This document shows, in pieces, positions 43,771 to 52,204 of a DNA stretch of 64,000 bases. The stretch's first letter is position 1; each line of letters begins with the position of its first letter. Source of the DNA: Aliihoeflea sp052435735 (GTDB lineage: Bacteria; Pseudomonadota; Alphaproteobacteria; Rhizobiales; Rhizobiaceae); the NCBI GenBank assembly GCA_052435735.1, contig JBQVNB010000005.1, forward strand, positions 145,882 to 209,881, read 5' to 3'. The translations under genes were made by a program, and so were the position numbers. The notes under the pieces are model-generated. The model saw nothing but the letters and a program-made list of their open reading frames with translations. It did no database searches and was not told where the DNA came from.

Positions 43771-44625
43771 GTGATCGAGCGGCTGCGCCTCTGCGCCCCG
43801 GCGAAGATCAACCTTGCGCTGCATGTGACCGGCAGGCGAGCGGATGGGTATCATCTGCTCGATACGCTCGTCGTGTTCACGCGGTTTGGCGACGAATTGG
43901 AGATCGGGCCGGCCGCTGCGGACAGTTTTCAGGTCGAGGGGCCGTTTGCGACAGGCGTTCCGACGGACGCAAGCAATCTCGTCATCAAGGCGCGCGATGC
44001 AATTCGCCAAGCACAAGGCGTGCGCGGGCCGCTGGCGTTGCGGCTGACGAAGAATTTACCGCCGGCTTCGGGCATCGGCGGCGGGTCGAGCGATGCGGCG
44101 GCTTGTCTTGCCGGGATGGCGAAGGGCGATCGGGCCGCTATCGGGCTGAGGCTGGGCGCTGATCTGCCGATGTGCCTTGCTGCCGAGCCGCTGCGCGCGC
44201 GTGGGATCGGCGAGCGGATCGATCTTGTGCAGAAATTTCCCGCCCTGTCGCTGGTGCTTGTCAATCCGGGCGTCGAGGTGCCGACTTCGGAAATCTTCCG
44301 CCGCCTCCCCTCGCCCGACAATGCGCCTCTGCCGGGCCTGCCCGAAGGCGACGTGGTCGAATGGCTGCGTGGAACGCGAAACGATCTGCAGGCGCCGGCT
44401 ATCGCCTATGCGCCGCAGATCGGGGAGTGCCTGGAACTGCTCGAACGGTCCGGCGCCGACTTCGCGCGGATGTCGGGATCAGGCGCGACTTGTTTCGGCA
44501 TATTTGCAGATAGCGACCGGGCCGAACGGACGGCGGAACGAATGCGGGCCGCGAAGGGTTCGTGGTTCGTGGTCGCCACGCAAAGCCACGCCTCTGGAAG
44601 CTTCAAAAGACGGATCGAACCATGA
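43771..44625 (+). CDS. ispE: 4-diphosphocytidyl-2-C-methyl-D-erythritol kinase
   Basis: A 284-residue GHMP kinase of the MEP isoprenoid pathway; it phosphorylates CDP-methylerythritol. The start APAKINLALHVTGRRADGYHLLDTLV and the P-loop LPPASGIGGGSSDAAACLAG are invariant, and MSGSGATCFGIFAD forms the end. GTG at 43771 is chosen; an in-frame TTG at 43741 would overlap the small membrane protein. Its last four bases overlap moaB. Together with IspB and UbiA this shows a normal isoprenoid/quinone supply. Confidence 0.93.
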   Translation: MIERLRLCAPAKINLALHVTGRRADGYHLLDTLVVFTRFGDELEIGPAAADSFQVEGPFATGVPTDASNLVIKARDAIRQAQGVRGPLALRLTKNLPPASGIGGGSSDAAACLAGMAKGDRAAIGLRLGADLPMCLAAEPLRARGIGERIDLVQKFPALSLVLVNPGVEVPTSEIFRRLPSPDNAPLPGLPEGDVVEWLRGTRNDLQAPAIAYAPQIGECLELLERSGADFARMSGSGATCFGIFADSDRAERTAERMRAAKGSWFVVATQSHASGSFKRRIEP

Positions 44626-45167
44626 GCGAACGCCCCTTCATCACCGTCACCTTCGCCGTGCTCACGGTTTCGGACACGCGCAGCCTCGACGAGGACAAGT
44701 CCGGCGCGACGCTCGTCGAGCGGATCAAGGCGGCGGGCCACGAAGTTGCGCAGCGCGACATCGTCAAGGACGACATCGCGGCGATTCGCGCCAAGGTGAA
44801 TTCGTGGGCTCGGGACGAGGCGATCGACGCGATCATCACCACGGGCGGGACTGGCTTCACAGGGCGCGACGTGACACCCGAAGCGCTGGAGCCGCTGTTC
44901 GAAAAGCGCATGGAGGGGTTTGCGGCGCTGTTCCACAAGATCTCGGCCGACAAGATCGGCACTTCGACGATCCAGAGCCGCGCGACGGCGGGGCTGTTGA
45001 ACCAAACCTTCGTCTTCGTGCTGCCAGGCTCGCCAGGCGCCTGCCGCGACGCCTGGGACGGCATACTGAAGGACCAGTTCGACTATCGCCACATGCCGTG
45101 CAATTTCGTGGAGATCATGCCGCGGCTGAACGAGCACCTGAAGCGCGGCGCAGGCCAGATCGTCTGA
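44622..45167 (+). CDS. moaB: Molybdenum cofactor biosynthesis protein MoaB
   Basis: A 181-residue molybdopterin-adenylyltransferase-like protein (MoaB/MogA fold). Motifs VSDTRSLDEDKSG, TTGGTGFTGRDVTPEA, FVLPGSPGAC and the SRATAG segment are complete. In rhizobia the MoaB/MogA function is to adenylate molybdopterin before molybdenum insertion. ATG at 44622 overlaps the ispE stop by four bases. The end is convergent with a glycosyltransferase gene, with adjacent stops. Confidence 0.93.
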   Translation: MSERPFITVTFAVLTVSDTRSLDEDKSGATLVERIKAAGHEVAQRDIVKDDIAAIRAKVNSWARDEAIDAIITTGGTGFTGRDVTPEALEPLFEKRMEGFAALFHKISADKIGTSTIQSRATAGLLNQTFVFVLPGSPGACRDAWDGILKDQFDYRHMPCNFVEIMPRLNEHLKRGAGQIV

Positions 45168-45632
45168 TCAGACGGCGTGGATTTCGGCGCGCAGGCGAAG
45201 CGGCCTGCCCTTCGTCGGCATGCTCTTTCGCATGAGAAGGCCCTCGGCGATGCGTTCGCGCCGCGTCAGCCAATTCGACCAGAACGGCAATTCCGTCTGA
45301 CGCGAGCGCGAGAAGGTCGCCGGACCGTTGGCAACCGCGACATGCTCGCGCGCCGCCTCGACCCAGCCGGGAACGAGGCGCGCGCCGGGCTTCAGCAGCA
45401 GGACCCAGTCGCTGCGCGCCTTGGCCAAGGCGTCTTCGCCGCGAGTTTCCGCAAGGAAGACGCAGCCCGCGTGTTCGGCCACCGTTTCGGTGCCATCGGA
45501 CGAGCCTAGATCGCAGACGATGACCTCGCGCACCAGACCCTCGACGGCGCCGGTCACGAGCGAGGCGAGCGTCTTCGCCAGGCGCTCCTCGTCGTTTTTC
45601 GTCTCGATCAATACGGAGATCATGCCCTTCAT
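45168..45632 (-). CDS. Short glycosyltransferase family 2-like protein
   Basis: A 154-residue GT-A fold protein (MISVLIETKNDEERLAKTLASL, VREVIVCDLGSSDGTETVAEHAGC). It is shorter than a normal GT2, with the end WSNWLTRRERIAEGLLMRKSM near the C-terminus. Such small GT2-like proteins are common beside moaB in rhizobia, and may not be full transferases: the DxD motif is replaced by a Leu-rich segment. ATG 45632 is used, or 45623; neither has a strong ribosome-binding site. It diverges from the radical SAM gene. Confidence 0.78.
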   Translation of the reverse strand: MKGMISVLIETKNDEERLAKTLASLVTGAVEGLVREVIVCDLGSSDGTETVAEHAGCVFLAETRGEDALAKARSDWVLLLKPGARLVPGWVEAAREHVAVANGPATFSRSRQTELPFWSNWLTRRERIAEGLLMRKSMPTKGRPLRLRAEIHAV

Positions 45633-45768
45633 TAGCGCAGTCTGAATGAGGTGGCCAGATGCGCGAACGCGAAGAAAGTTCTTTCTTTGTTCTTTTTCAA
45701 TAGATAGGAATTGTTTCATCGAAACGCCGATTCCCAGAGCGCCCCCGACGCGGCGCCAGGAGAACGAC

Positions 45769-46923
45769 ATGGAACAGATCAGACGAGCCGACGTTGCCGC
45801 TTTCACAAGCGGAGATGCGCATATGGCCAATGCGATGATCGAGGAAAGCGGCCTGCGCGTGGTGCCGGACAGGCGGCGTGGGCGTGGCGCGGGCGTCAAT
45901 CCAAGTGGGCGCTTCGAGAAGTTCGAGCGGCACGTCTTCGACGATGGCTGGAACTCTTTCGAGGAACTGCCGCCGTTCAAGACGGACGTGCAGATCGAAA
46001 AGCCGCGCACGATCATCACCCGCAACGATTCGCCCGACATTTCCTTCGACCGCTCCATCAATCCTTACCGCGGTTGCGAGCACGGCTGCGTCTACTGCTT
46101 CGCGCGGCCGACGCACAGCTATATGGGGCTTTCGGCGGGGCTGGATTTCGAATCGAAGCTCTTCGCCAAACCTGATGCGCCGCGCCTTCTGGAGAGGGAG
46201 CTGGCGAAGGACGGCTACCAGCCGAAGACCATCGCGATCGGCACCAACACGGACCCCTACCAGCCGATCGAGAAGGAATGGCGCATCATGCGCGAGTTGC
46301 TGGAAGTGCTCGAGCGGCACAACCATCCGGTCGGCATCGTGACCAAATCGGCGCTGGTCATGCGCGACATCGACATCCTGTCGCGGATGGCGGAGAAGGG
46401 TCTCGCCAAGGTGGCGCTGTCGGTGACGACGCTCGACCGCAAATTGGCGCGGGCCATGGAGCCGCGAGCAGCGACGCCGCCGCGCAGGCTGGAGGCCGTG
46501 CGGGCGCTGTCGGAAGCCGGCATCCCGACTTCGGTCATGATCGGCCCGGTCATTCCCGGCCTCAACGATGCGGAGATCGAGCGCATCCTCGATTCGGCCG
46601 CGGCGGCCGGCGCGAGGGAAGCGGGCTACGTCATCCTGCGCCTGCCGCTGGAGGTGAGCTCGATCTTCAAGGACTGGCTGTTGCAGCACTATCCCGACCG
46701 CTATCGGCACGTGATGTCGCTGGTGCGCTCAATGCGAGGCGGCAAGGACTACGATGCCGAATTCGGCAAGCGGATGAAGGGCGCGGGGCCCTATGCCTGG
46801 CAGATCGGGCGGCGGTTCGAACTTGCCGCCAAGCGGCTCGGGCTCAACACGCAAAGGCTGAAGCTGCGCACCGACCTGTTCGTGCCACCTTTGAAGCAAG
46901 GGGAGCAGTTGACGCTCCTCTGA
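45769..46923 (+). CDS. PA0069-family radical SAM protein
   Basis: A 384-residue radical SAM enzyme. The 4Fe-4S cluster motif is CEHGCVYC (Cx3CxxC) after RSINPYRG, and TKSALVMRDIDIL, TNTDPYQPIEKEWR and HYPDRYRHVMSLVRSMRGGKDYD are family features. The reaction is unknown; relatives are often near DNA-repair genes. CAGGAG precedes the ATG at 45769. An AT-rich run (about 45665-45720) upstream may hold the promoter it shares with the short GT2-like gene. It is followed by rnhB. Confidence 0.92.
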   Translation: MEQIRRADVAAFTSGDAHMANAMIEESGLRVVPDRRRGRGAGVNPSGRFEKFERHVFDDGWNSFEELPPFKTDVQIEKPRTIITRNDSPDISFDRSINPYRGCEHGCVYCFARPTHSYMGLSAGLDFESKLFAKPDAPRLLERELAKDGYQPKTIAIGTNTDPYQPIEKEWRIMRELLEVLERHNHPVGIVTKSALVMRDIDILSRMAEKGLAKVALSVTTLDRKLARAMEPRAATPPRRLEAVRALSEAGIPTSVMIGPVIPGLNDAEIERILDSAAAAGAREAGYVILRLPLEVSSIFKDWLLQHYPDRYRHVMSLVRSMRGGKDYDAEFGKRMKGAGPYAWQIGRRFELAAKRLGLNTQRLKLRTDLFVPPLKQGEQLTLL

Positions 46924-47058
46924 AGATTGCACTCCTACCGTCGTTTTCTGTTCCGTCCGGCTTGTCCCCAATCATTGCCCGACGGTGTCCTTCCCGCTCC
47001 GCCCCACGGCCGGGAAGGACTTGCGGAGAATCGGACGCAATGCGAGCATTGCCGCAAC

Positions 47059-47721
47059 ATGGCTCGCCCGCGCTCCGATTCTCCGCTTCTCTTCGACCTG
47101 CCCGTCCGCCCGGATTTCCGGATGGAGCTCGCTGCCGAGCGCGAGGGCCTGTGGCCCGTCTGCGGGACCGACGAGGCCGGACGTGGGCCGCTTGCAGGAC
47201 CGGTGGTCGCGGCGGCCGTGATCCTCGATCCCAAGCGCATCCCGAAGGGGCTCGACGATTCCAAGCGGATGACGCATGGCGAACGCGAGACGCTCTTCGA
47301 CGAAATCCTGAAGAAGGCGCTGGCGGTTTCGGTGGCCTCGGTTTCGGCCGATTCGATCGATTGTTCGGATATCCGCAAGGCGAGCCTCGAAGCCATGTGC
47401 CGGGCGGTGACGCTTCTGGCGGTCGAGCCGAAGCTGGTGCTCGCCGACGGACGCGACATCCCGCCGGGCCTCAAGTGCGACGGCAAGGCCGTGGTCAAGG
47501 GCGACCAGCGCTCGCAGTCGATCGCTGCGGCGTCGATCATCGCCAAGGTGACGCGCGACCGGATGATGTCGCGAACGGCGACGATCCATGTGTCGTACGG
47601 GTTCGAGGTGCATATGGGCTATGCGACCGTGCGTCATCGGACGGCCATTGAGGTGCACGGACCGGCAGCGCGGCTGCATCGGCTGTCGTTTGCGCCGTTC
47701 AGATTGGACGCTGCGGAGTAG
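47059..47721 (+). CDS. rnhB: Ribonuclease HII
   Basis: A 220-residue RNase HII that removes ribonucleotides from DNA and RNA:DNA hybrids. The first catalytic pair is in CGTDEAGRGPLAGPVVAAAV, the third acidic residue in LADGRDIPPGL, and the fourth in ASIIAKVTRDRMM. Start 47059 (ATG) is favoured; it has no strong Shine-Dalgarno and an in-frame leader continues to 46927. In this region relatives keep the order radical SAM, rnhB, atpF. A family A half-repeat follows. Confidence 0.93.
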   Translation: MARPRSDSPLLFDLPVRPDFRMELAAEREGLWPVCGTDEAGRGPLAGPVVAAAVILDPKRIPKGLDDSKRMTHGERETLFDEILKKALAVSVASVSADSIDCSDIRKASLEAMCRAVTLLAVEPKLVLADGRDIPPGLKCDGKAVVKGDQRSQSIAAASIIAKVTRDRMMSRTATIHVSYGFEVHMGYATVRHRTAIEVHGPAARLHRLSFAPFRLDAAE

Positions 47722-47747
47722 CGTCGCTTTTCGGCGGAGGTCACAGG

Positions 47748-47810
47748 CCCCCTCACCGTCTCGGGCTTTGCCCGAGCCACCTCTCCCCCATTTCATGGGG
47801 GCGAGGAAAC
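47748..47810. repeat. Palindromic intergenic repeat, family A, half copy
   Basis: CCCCTCACCGTCTCGGGCTTTGCCCGAGCCACCTCTCCCCC is nearly identical to the left half of the element at 16113, followed by a CCATTTCATGG mini-stem and GAGGAAAC as in that copy. It has only one half. It lies between rnhB and the atp operon terminator. Confidence 0.8.
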
Positions 47811-47843
47811 GCCTTCATCGAATCGCGCAGCCGACTTGGCAAC

Positions 47844-47865
47844 AAAAAACCCCGCCGGAGCGGGG
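47844..47865 (-). terminator. Rho-independent terminator of the atp operon
   Basis: On the minus strand a CCCCGC / GCGGGG stem with the loop TCCG is followed by TTTTTT. It is located 28 bases past the atpF stop, so it ends the atpI-B-E-F'-F transcript. Confidence 0.93.
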
Positions 47866-47892
47866 TCTTTCAAAGTTCTGCCCTGACCGGGG

Positions 47893-48372
47893 TCAGTTCA
47901 TGCGAGCCTTCACGTCGTCGAGGGACGACTTGAAGAGCTGCGCCTTGACATCGGCATCGGCGCGTTCGTCGAGCAGCTTGGCCGCAGCGGCGACCGCGAT
48001 GTCGACGGCGTTGGAGCGGACGGCGTTGACGGCGTCGCGCTCGGCCTGGGCGATCTTCTGCTCGGCGAGCGTAGTGCGACGGGCGACGTATTCCTGCGTC
48101 CGTGCCTTGGCTTCCTCGACCAGATGGTTGGCTTCGCGCTTGGCGGCGGCGACGATGTCGCCCGCTTCCTGCTCGGCTTCCTTGCGCTTGCGCTGATACT
48201 CGGCGAGGAGCTGCTGCGCTTCTTCACGCAGGCGGCGTGCCTCTTCGAGTTCGTTGCGGATGCGCTCGGCGCGCTGGTCGAGCGTTCCGCCGATCTTGCC
48301 CGGCACCTTCAGGAAGACGATCAGTCCTATGAAGATGACGAGGGCGACTGTTGCCCAGAAAGTGGCGTCCAT
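47893..48372 (-). CDS. atpF: ATP synthase F0 subunit b
   Basis: A 159-residue subunit of the F0 peripheral stalk. One N-terminal helix (FWATVALVIFIGLIVFLKVPGKIG) anchors it; the rest is a long charged coiled coil (ERIRNELEEARRLREEAQQLLAEYQRK). AGGAG precedes the ATG. With B' it joins F0 to F1 by holding the delta subunit. It is the last of the atp genes here; F1 genes lie elsewhere. Confidence 0.96.
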   Translation of the reverse strand: MDATFWATVALVIFIGLIVFLKVPGKIGGTLDQRAERIRNELEEARRLREEAQQLLAEYQRKRKEAEQEAGDIVAAAKREANHLVEEAKARTQEYVARRTTLAEQKIAQAERDAVNAVRSNAVDIAVAAAAKLLDERADADVKAQLFKSSLDDVKARMN

Positions 48373-48381
48373 GGCGGGCTC

Positions 48382-48957
48382 CTATCGAACCTGGCCGACG
48401 GCTGCGGCAACGGCCGCGTCATCGGGCTTGCGATCGATGAGCGCCTCGACGATGGCGCCGGCTGTTTCCTCGGCGATCGTGCCGACATCCTTCATGGCCG
48501 CTTCGCGGACAGTGGCGATGCGACGCTCGGCTTCGACGAGCTTGCGCTCGAGATCGGCCTCGACCGACTTGCGCTCGGCCTCGGCGTCGGCCTTGGCAGC
48601 GTCCTGCGCCGTCTGCGCGATACCGTGCGCCTTGGCGCGGGCATCAGCCAGTTCCTGCTCGTAGGCAGCAACCGCGGCGTCGGCTTCTTCCTTGTTGCGC
48701 GCTGCCTGATCGAGATCATGAGCAATGCGGTCGCGACGCACCTCGAGGATGTTTCCGATCCTCGGGAGGACGACCTTCTGCAAGAAGAGGTAGAACAGGC
48801 CGAAGGTGATCGCCAGCCACAGAAGCTGGGACGGGTAGGTCGACGTGTCGAAGGGGGGGAAACCCGCTTCGCCGTGGCCTTCCTCGTGGACGATCTCGGT
48901 CTGCAATTCGCCTTCGGCGGGAGCGGTCTCCTGCGCGTATCCAGGCGTTACGAACAT
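48382..48957 (-). CDS. atpF': ATP synthase F0 subunit b' (second b-type subunit)
   Basis: A 191-residue second b subunit, as found in alphaproteobacteria and cyanobacteria, where b and b' form the heterodimeric stalk. It begins with a short acidic region (about residues 8-30), then the helix QLLWLAITFGLFYLFLQKVVLP, then a long coiled coil. Start 48957 is preferred because the AGGGG site is six bases before it and directly abuts the alternative Met at 48963. It lies nine bases before atpF. Confidence 0.94.
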   Translation of the reverse strand: MFVTPGYAQETAPAEGELQTEIVHEEGHGEAGFPPFDTSTYPSQLLWLAITFGLFYLFLQKVVLPRIGNILEVRRDRIAHDLDQAARNKEEADAAVAAYEQELADARAKAHGIAQTAQDAAKADAEAERKSVEADLERKLVEAERRIATVREAAMKDVGTIAEETAGAIVEALIDRKPDDAAVAAAVGQVR

Positions 48958-49065
48958 GTGCATCCCCTGCTCATGTTGCCGGCCAACAAAATCGACCGGC
49001 GGGTCTCAGCACTCGCAAATGACGGCGCGAGCGGGCGCGGATGCGCCCGCCGGCCGGACCTCATC

Positions 49066-49290
49066 TTACGTGAAGAGGAGGAGGAGAGCGATGAGGAGCG
49101 AGAAGATGCCCAGAGCTTCCGTCACGGCGAAGCCGAAGATCAGGCGGCCGAACTGGCCGTCGGCTGCCGACGGGTTGCGCAGTGCGCCCGAGAGGTAGCT
49201 GCCGAAGATGTTGCCGAGACCGAGGGCGGTGCCGGCCATGCCGAGGCAGGCGATGCCTGCGCCGAGAGCGCGTGCTGCTTCTACTTCCAT
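49066..49290 (-). CDS. atpE: ATP synthase F0 subunit c
   Basis: A 74-residue proteolipid with two helices. The first is GAGIACLGMAGTALGLGNIF, the second FGFAVTEALGIFSLLIALLLLF with the proton-carrying Glu in TEALG. It forms the rotor ring. Start 49290 (MEVEAARALG) follows an AAGGAG site. Confidence 0.97.
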   Translation of the reverse strand: MEVEAARALGAGIACLGMAGTALGLGNIFGSYLSGALRNPSAADGQFGRLIFGFAVTEALGIFSLLIALLLLFT

Positions 49291-49381
49291 TTTGAAACTC
49301 CTTTTTGGATTCGCTTTGGCATCATTCATGCCGGTTGGAAGATGGTCGGCCCGGGGGCCGGTGATGGCTAACCCCGTCCGA

Positions 49382-50131
49382 TCAATGCTCGGGATGGACG
49401 GCGTCGTTCAGGTACATGCAGGTCAGCACCGCGAAGACGTAGGCCTGCAGGAACGAGACGAGGAATTCGAGACCGGTGATCGCGATGGTCAGGAGCAGCG
49501 GCAGCACCGCGCCGATGACGCCGAACGCGCCAAGGCCGCTCAAGGTGGTGACGAAACCCGCGAAGACCTTCAGCGTGATGTGACCGGCGAGCATGTTGGC
49601 GAACAAACGAACCGAAAGGCTGATCGGGCGCGACAGGAACGAGATGACCTCGATCGAGGCGACCAGCGGCACCAGCACTCCCGGCACGCCGTGTGGCACG
49701 AACAGCTTGAAGAAGCGTGCGCCATGGGTCTTGAGGCCGTAGCCGACGAGCGTCAGCATGACGATCATGGCAAGTGCGAAGGTGACGATGAGATGGCTCG
49801 TCACCGTGAAGAAATACGGCACCATTCCGAACATGTTCGCCACGAGGATGAACATGAAGAGCGAGAAGACGAGCGGGAAGAAGCGCATGCCCTGCGGGCC
49901 GGTCGCGTCGCGCAGCATGTTGGCGACGAATTCGTAGGACATTTCCGACACGGACTGCGTGCGACTCGGCACCAGGCCGCGGCTCGACGTCGTCAGGTAC
50001 AGGAACGCGCCCGTGGTCACGACGGTGGCGACCATGAACAGCGAGGAATTGGTGAAGGAGAAGTCGAGCCCACCGATCTCGATCGGAATCAATCTGGAGA
50101 TCTGAAACTGGTGGATCGGATCTTCGGCCAT
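49382..50131 (-). CDS. atpB: ATP synthase F0 subunit a
   Basis: A 249-residue integral membrane subunit that, with the c ring, forms the proton path. The essential Arg lies in SLSVRLFANMLAGHITLKV; RLFANMLAGH is the family signature. The start MAEDPIHQFQISRLIPIEIGG is canonical. About 90 bases separate it from atpE. Confidence 0.97.
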   Translation of the reverse strand: MAEDPIHQFQISRLIPIEIGGLDFSFTNSSLFMVATVVTTGAFLYLTTSSRGLVPSRTQSVSEMSYEFVANMLRDATGPQGMRFFPLVFSLFMFILVANMFGMVPYFFTVTSHLIVTFALAMIVMLTLVGYGLKTHGARFFKLFVPHGVPGVLVPLVASIEVISFLSRPISLSVRLFANMLAGHITLKVFAGFVTTLSGLGAFGVIGAVLPLLLTIAITGLEFLVSFLQAYVFAVLTCMYLNDAVHPEH

Positions 50132-50177
50132 CAGGCGCCCCTCGATATAGATGTCGGCGCCAGCGCGCCGGATAAAG

Positions 50178-50573
50178 CTACGTTTCGTGTCGGTCCCGGC
50201 CGCTGTCCGGCGGTTCGACCCCGCGTTCTGCCACGACACCGGCGGAACGAAGGACGTTCAGGACCCCGGCGGCAAATCCGAGCAGCAGAAAGACGACGAG
50301 ACCCCAAGGGGTCGTACCCGCCGCCGTGTCGATGAACCATCCGATGGCCGCCCCGACCACGATGCCGGCGATGAACTCGCTCGACAGTCGCAGGGCCTTG
50401 CCCATCCCGGCCATTCCGCCGGTCCTCGGACCGCTCGCCTCGACGCCCTTCGCCGGTCGCTTCACCGCCAGCTTGGCGTCGAGCTCGCGGCGGCGACGTT
50501 CGAGATCGTCTCCGCTGCCATCCGGCTCCGGGCCGGTCCGGCCGGTTCCGCCTGGCCCGTTCATGTCGGCCAT
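50178..50573 (-). CDS. atpI: ATP synthase subunit I (assembly)
   Basis: A 131-residue protein with a charged N-terminal half (ERRRRELDAKLAVKRPAKG) and two helices (AGIVVGAAIGWFIDTAAG, GLVVFLLLGFAAGVLNVL). It matches AtpI, which helps assemble the c ring. AGGAGG precedes the ATG. It is the first gene of the operon; the promoter should lie in 50574-50785. Confidence 0.9.
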   Translation of the reverse strand: MADMNGPGGTGRTGPEPDGSGDDLERRRRELDAKLAVKRPAKGVEASGPRTGGMAGMGKALRLSSEFIAGIVVGAAIGWFIDTAAGTTPWGLVVFLLLGFAAGVLNVLRSAGVVAERGVEPPDSGRDRHET

Positions 50574-50785
50574 CGCAACCTCCTGACCCGCCTGGCATCC
50601 ATATTGGCTTACCGCTTCAAAGTCGCGCGCAACATATTCAGGGCACCCGCGCCAGTCAAGCCACGGACGGGGATTGAATCGGGCGCGATTTTGGTAGGAA
50701 AATCATGAGATTAGCAGGCTGCGACAATGCGCGCAGGCGACGGTGGAGAGAATCGCCCCGCCGGACCGCACGAGCCTGCCCGCAA

Positions 50786-51922
50786 TCAGCTCCAGCCGCC
50801 GCCCTTGGTGCGGTAGAAGATGTGGAGGCCGATCTTCTTCACCTTGTCCATGGTACGCGCCCAGCGGGGGCTGACATAGGTAGCATGATAGTGCGTAGAG
50901 GAGCCGACCTCGGGCAGGAAGATCTTGCCGGCCGTGACCGCCATCGCGACGTCCGAGGCAAGCTTGTAGTGGCGCTGGCTCGTCACGCGCGGCTTGGTGC
51001 CGTCGCAGGCGAAGGAGAACTGGCAGCGGTTGCGCCACGAACGGTTCTGATAAACCACGCCGCAAATCGTGTTCGGATAGGCCGGCGCGCGAACGCGATT
51101 CAGAATCACTTGCGCAACGGCCGCCTGTCCTTTCACTTCCTCGCCGCGCGCCTCGAAATAGATGCCCTCGGCGAGGCATTTCTGTTCCTTGTCGGAAAAG
51201 ACATGGGCGGGAAGCGGCATCTTCATCCAGGCGTGATCGCCCGGCGCCATCGGCGGAATAAAGCGGCCATCGGACGGGTCCTCGCCCTTGAGGAGGCTCG
51301 CGAAGGGCGACGCCGTCGCGTAGTTGGGCTCGGCCGGCGCATAGGCCGTCGCCAGAATGTCGGCTTTCTCATTGGTGACCAGCGAGGCTAGCATCACCGG
51401 CATGTCATTGTCGATGGGCCGGTGCGTCGGGTGGAAGGCGAACGCGATGTCGAGTTCCTTGCCCTCGATCTCGGGCTTCACGAACGCCATCGCGAATTCG
51501 GGCTCGACGTCGTGCAGCGACGAGGTTCGCTCGAGGATGGAGCCGGCATTGAAAAATTTCGGGGGCGATACGGGGGCGATTTTCAACAGACGACCCTGCT
51601 TGCCGGTGCGATTGACGCGGTCCTCGTCGGGCCGGCTGTTCTTTTCGCCATCCTGCGAGCGCAGCGCGACCGTGCCGAGGCCGGGAACCTTGAAACCAGC
51701 GCCGGCAATCGCGCCGGTCACGGTCGCATCGACGAAAGGAAGTTCCGCCTGTTGGACCGAGCCGGCCTGTGCCTGCTCGACCACCGCACCCCACCGACCG
51801 GAGCCGGTCTCAAGTCCGGAAACGAAGCTCGTCATGTCCTGGAAGGCGGATGCGGTGGGAAAGGCCAGCCAGATGCCGATGCCGAACAGCGCAGGCGTCA
51901 GAACCGACCTGCCCTCCAACAT
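50786..51922 (-). CDS. SleB-like cell-wall hydrolase
   Basis: A 378-residue exported enzyme. The first 35 residues carry a signal-type hydrophobic segment (VLTPALFGIGIWLAFPTASAF), followed by a variable region and, at the C-terminus, a hydrolase_2 (SleB/CwlJ) domain with AEGIYFEARGEEVKGQAAVAQVILNRV containing the catalytic Glu, then NTICGVVYQNRSWRNRCQFSFACDG. It should cut peptidoglycan glycan strands. ATG 51922 is chosen; in-frame TTG codons reach to 52000. It lies between atpI and der, both minus-strand. Confidence 0.86.
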   Translation of the reverse strand: MLEGRSVLTPALFGIGIWLAFPTASAFQDMTSFVSGLETGSGRWGAVVEQAQAGSVQQAELPFVDATVTGAIAGAGFKVPGLGTVALRSQDGEKNSRPDEDRVNRTGKQGRLLKIAPVSPPKFFNAGSILERTSSLHDVEPEFAMAFVKPEIEGKELDIAFAFHPTHRPIDNDMPVMLASLVTNEKADILATAYAPAEPNYATASPFASLLKGEDPSDGRFIPPMAPGDHAWMKMPLPAHVFSDKEQKCLAEGIYFEARGEEVKGQAAVAQVILNRVRAPAYPNTICGVVYQNRSWRNRCQFSFACDGTKPRVTSQRHYKLASDVAMAVTAGKIFLPEVGSSTHYHATYVSPRWARTMDKVKKIGLHIFYRTKGGGWS

Positions 51923-52204
51923 ACGCTTCAAGCGACGCGACAAACGCCCTACCTGCAATGGACCCGCTCCATACGCATTCAAAAAAACCGAAACCGGCAA
52001 ATACCAAGACCGGCCAAAAATGATCGATTAACCTTTATGGGCGGTTAATGCCGCAGGGTCAGCGCCCGGCGTCCAGATCATGTCCCCGGTGATCATCGAC
52101 GGTCGCCCGTCCCCTCAAATCACCCGATGGATGGCGTGTCGCCAAGGAGTAAGGCGTGAATGTGACTTAGAGGCAGTAGAGGCCATGAAAGGTCGAGCGG
52201 CCCG

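Noticed and set aside
51998..52204. Gap between the SleB-like gene and der as a possible small RNA
   Set aside because: No clear stem-loop with T-run and no promoter consensus; nothing could be supported.
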